64,000 nt of DNA, taken from positions 1 through 64,000 of the forward strand of contig CP054180.1 in NCBI GenBank assembly GCA_015709635.1. The letters are read 5' to 3'. Both the position numbers and the translations under genes were made by a program. The notes under the pieces are model-generated. The model was given only the letters and a program-made list of their open reading frames with translations. It searched no databases and was not told the DNA's origin. This stretch comes from Gammaproteobacteria bacterium. GTDB taxonomy: Bacteria > Pseudomonadota > Gammaproteobacteria > Burkholderiales > Nitrosomonadaceae. Below are positions 62,005 to 64,000 of the stretch, in pieces. The first letter of the stretch is position 1. Each line of letters opens with the position of its first letter.

Positions 62005-62045
62005 AATCCGCCTGTTTCTAATTTAATGCAAATACTTGACGCTTC

Positions 62046-62972
62046 ATGCCGACATTGACTTTTCAGGAAATCATTTTCACCCTGCAACGCTACTGGGCCA
62101 AACAGGGCTGCGCGATTCTGCAACCGTACGATATGGAAGTCGGCGCGGGCACCAGCCACACCGCCACTTTTCTGCGCGCCATCGGCCCCGAACCGTGGAA
62201 AGTGGCGTATGTGCAACCGTCGCGGCGGCCGAAAGACGGTCGCTATGGTGAAAACCCGAACCGCTTGCAGCATTATTACCAGTTTCAAGTGGTGCTGAAA
62301 CCGGCGCCGAAAAACATCCTGGATCTGTACCTGGATTCGTTACGCGAACTGGGTTTCGATCTGACGCAAAACGACGTGCGCCTGGTCGAGGACGATTGGG
62401 AAAATCCGACGCTGGGCGCGTGGGGATTGGGCTGGGAGACCTGGCTGAACGGCATGGAAGTGACGCAATTCACCTATTTCCAGCAAGTCGGCGGCATCGA
62501 CTGCAAACCGATCACCGGCGAGATCACTTACGGGCTGGAACGTCTGGCGATGTATTTGCAGGGCGTGGAAAGCGTGTTCGACCTGACTTGGACTAAAGGG
62601 CTGCGCTACCACGATGTGTATCATCAGAACGAAGTCGAACAGTCGAAATACAACTTCGAAGAAAGCGACACCGAATTTCTGTTTCTAGCATTCGGTAAGT
62701 ATGAGGCACAAGCCAATCGCCTGATCGAAAAACAATTGGCGCTGCCGGCTTACGAGCAAGTGCTGAAAGCCGCACATACCTTCAATCTGCTCGATGCGCG
62801 CGGCGCCATTTCGGTGACCGAACGCGCGGCGTATATCGGCCGCATCCGCAACCTGTCGCGGCAAGTCGCCAAAGCGTATTACGACAGCCGTAAGAACCTC
62901 AATCCGCCGTTCCCGATGGCACCGCGCGAATGGGTCGCGCAAATGCCGGACATGCAGGAAGCTGCATCATGA
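62046..62972 (+). CDS. glyQ: Glycine-tRNA ligase alpha subunit
   Basis: GlyQ is the catalytic-core subunit of the bacterial alpha2beta2 glycyl-tRNA synthetase. The 308-residue protein has FTLQRYWAKQGCAILQPYDMEVGAGT, FLRAIGPEPWKVAYVQPSRRPKDGRYGENPNR and QQVGGIDCKPITGEITYGLERLAMYLQG. The stop overlaps the glyS start by four bases (ATGA). Confidence 0.98.
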   Translation: MPTLTFQEIIFTLQRYWAKQGCAILQPYDMEVGAGTSHTATFLRAIGPEPWKVAYVQPSRRPKDGRYGENPNRLQHYYQFQVVLKPAPKNILDLYLDSLRELGFDLTQNDVRLVEDDWENPTLGAWGLGWETWLNGMEVTQFTYFQQVGGIDCKPITGEITYGLERLAMYLQGVESVFDLTWTKGLRYHDVYHQNEVEQSKYNFEESDTEFLFLAFGKYEAQANRLIEKQLALPAYEQVLKAAHTFNLLDARGAISVTERAAYIGRIRNLSRQVAKAYYDSRKNLNPPFPMAPREWVAQMPDMQEAAS

Positions 62973-64000
62973 CCAAAAATCTGCTGGTTGAATTATTGGT
63001 CGAGGAATTGCCGCCGAAATCGTTGAAACAACTGGGCGCGAGTTTCTCTGAATTACTCGCCGCCAGCCTGAAAGCGCAAGGCTTGATCGCGCCCGATGCA
63101 ACCGTCACGCCGTATGCTACCCCCAGACGGTTGGCGGTGCATATCGCCAACGTCGCGGCGCAAGCCGCCGATCAAGCGGTTACGCAAAAACTGATGCCAG
63201 TCAAAGTCGGCCTGGACGCCGCAGGTCAGGCGACACCGCCGCTATTGAAAAAACTCGCCAGCTTCGGCGCCGATGCTTCGGCAGTGCTGCAACTCAAACG
63301 CGCGCTGGACGGTAAAACAGAAACCCTGTTTTTGGATATCGTGGTGCAAGGCACGCTGTTGACCGACGGGCTGCAAAAAGCCTTGCAGGAAACGATCAGT
63401 CAATTGCCGATTCCGAAAGTGATGACATATCAGTTAGTCGACGGCTGGAGCAGCGTCAATTTTGTCCGTCCCGCGCATTCTCTGGTGGCGCTGCACGGTG
63501 CCGACGTCGTGCCAGTAAGTGTACTCGGTCTGCAAGCCGGGCGCGAAACGCAAGGGCATCGCTTTGAAGCCAAAGTCAGCCCAATCGTACTGCACAGTGC
63601 CGATAGTTACGCGCAACAACTGCAAACTGAAGGTGCCGTGCTCGCCGGTTTTGCCGAGCGCCGCGCTGAAATCGCGCGCCAGCTTGCCGCCGCTGCGGCG
63701 CATGAGCACTTGACACTGGTTGACGACGATGCCCTGCTTGATGAAGTCACCGCGCTGGTCGAGCATCCCAATGTGCTGATTGGCACATTCGACGCCGAAT
63801 TCCTGCAAGTGCCACAGGAATGCCTGATTCTGACGATGAAAGCGAACCAGAAATACTTCCCGCTGCTCGACGCACACGGAAAGCTTGCCAATAAATTCCT
63901 GCTGGTTGCCAATATCCGCCCGGCCGATCCCGCGCAAGTCATCGCCGGTAACGAACGCGTAGTGCGCTCGCGTTTGGCCGACGCCAAGTTTTTCTTTGAT
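62969..64000 (+). CDS. glyS: Glycine-tRNA ligase beta subunit, cut by the window edge
   Basis: GlyS is the large subunit that binds tRNA-Gly. The first 344 codons are visible and open to the last base; the normal length is about 690. Recognisable are MTKNLLVELLVEELPPKSLKQL, YATPRRLAVHIANV, SVNFVRPAHSLVALHG and MKANQKYFPLLDAHGKL. The ATG at 62969 overlaps the glyQ stop. Confidence 0.96.
   Translation, partial: MTKNLLVELLVEELPPKSLKQLGASFSELLAASLKAQGLIAPDATVTPYATPRRLAVHIANVAAQAADQAVTQKLMPVKVGLDAAGQATPPLLKKLASFGADASAVLQLKRALDGKTETLFLDIVVQGTLLTDGLQKALQETISQLPIPKVMTYQLVDGWSSVNFVRPAHSLVALHGADVVPVSVLGLQAGRETQGHRFEAKVSPIVLHSADSYAQQLQTEGAVLAGFAERRAEIARQLAAAAAHEHLTLVDDDALLDEVTALVEHPNVLIGTFDAEFLQVPQECLILTMKANQKYFPLLDAHGKLANKFLLVANIRPADPAQVIAGNERVVRSRLADAKFFFD

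Noticed and set aside
1..64000. CRISPR arrays, rRNA genes, complete insertion sequences, riboswitches and prophage genes
   Set aside because: I looked for regularly spaced repeats, rRNA cores, transposase or integrase motifs and known riboswitch cores and saw none.

Overview
The window reads as the start of a chromosome (base 1 is the first base of dnaA) from a Gram-negative betaproteobacterium, most likely a Nitrosomonas-like member of the Nitrosomonadales. This rests on gene order (dnaA-dnaN-gyrB; rpsB-tsf-pyrH-frr-uppS-cdsA-dxr-rseP-bamA; lolB-ispE-tRNA-Gln-prs-rplY-pth-ychF; minCDE) and on protein character as I remember these families. No ammonia-oxidation genes lie in the window, so the lifestyle is not shown. 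I could run no database search.

Layout. 1-5184: replication genes dnaA, dnaN and gyrB, with two DnaA boxes and an AT-rich stretch between dnaA and dnaN. 5420-10342: an accessory insertion with a two-gene cassette whose stop and start codons overlap (a PLD-like protein plus a helical protein I do not recognise), a possible gene remnant, and a Fic-family protein with an altered catalytic motif behind a doubled palindromic operator. 10458-17331: a secreted beta-propeller protein, typA, an ornithine cyclodeaminase homologue, a chemoreceptor and a small membrane protein. 17474-24554: cutA, dsbD and a TlpA-like thioredoxin, a BON lipoprotein, ttcA, then a copper-type trio (cupredoxin, DUF411 protein, cytochrome c). 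24827-39730: mutS, an FKBP isomerase, and a long minus-strand run from rpsB to rnhB for translation, isoprenoid, phospholipid and outer-membrane assembly, ending in a broken DUF4062 gene. The lpxD, lpxA and lpxB genes usually found in this run are absent. 40010-44314: fnr facing a hemN-like gene across a perfect FNR box, a small cytochrome c, and an outer-membrane-type protein behind a doubled response-regulator-like promoter. 44466-50856: rapA, a GmrSD-like DUF262/HNH protein and a second Fic protein. 51104-64000: ychF, pth, rplY, prs, tRNA-Gln, ispE, lolB, minCDE, a TPR lipoprotein, lnt, glyQ and a truncated glyS.

Strongest unexplained signals: (1) the coupled pair at 5420-8535, a candidate undescribed defence or stress module; (2) two unrelated Fic genes, each preceded by two copies of the same operator geometry (9-bp inverted half-sites separated by exactly 11 bp) with different half-site sequences; (3) a duplicated promoter cassette at 43090-43247; (4) perfect FNR boxes at 28082 and 40801; (5) a short dispersed repeat with inverted ends in at least three copies; (6) a tandem duplication that carries a ribosome site and start codon.
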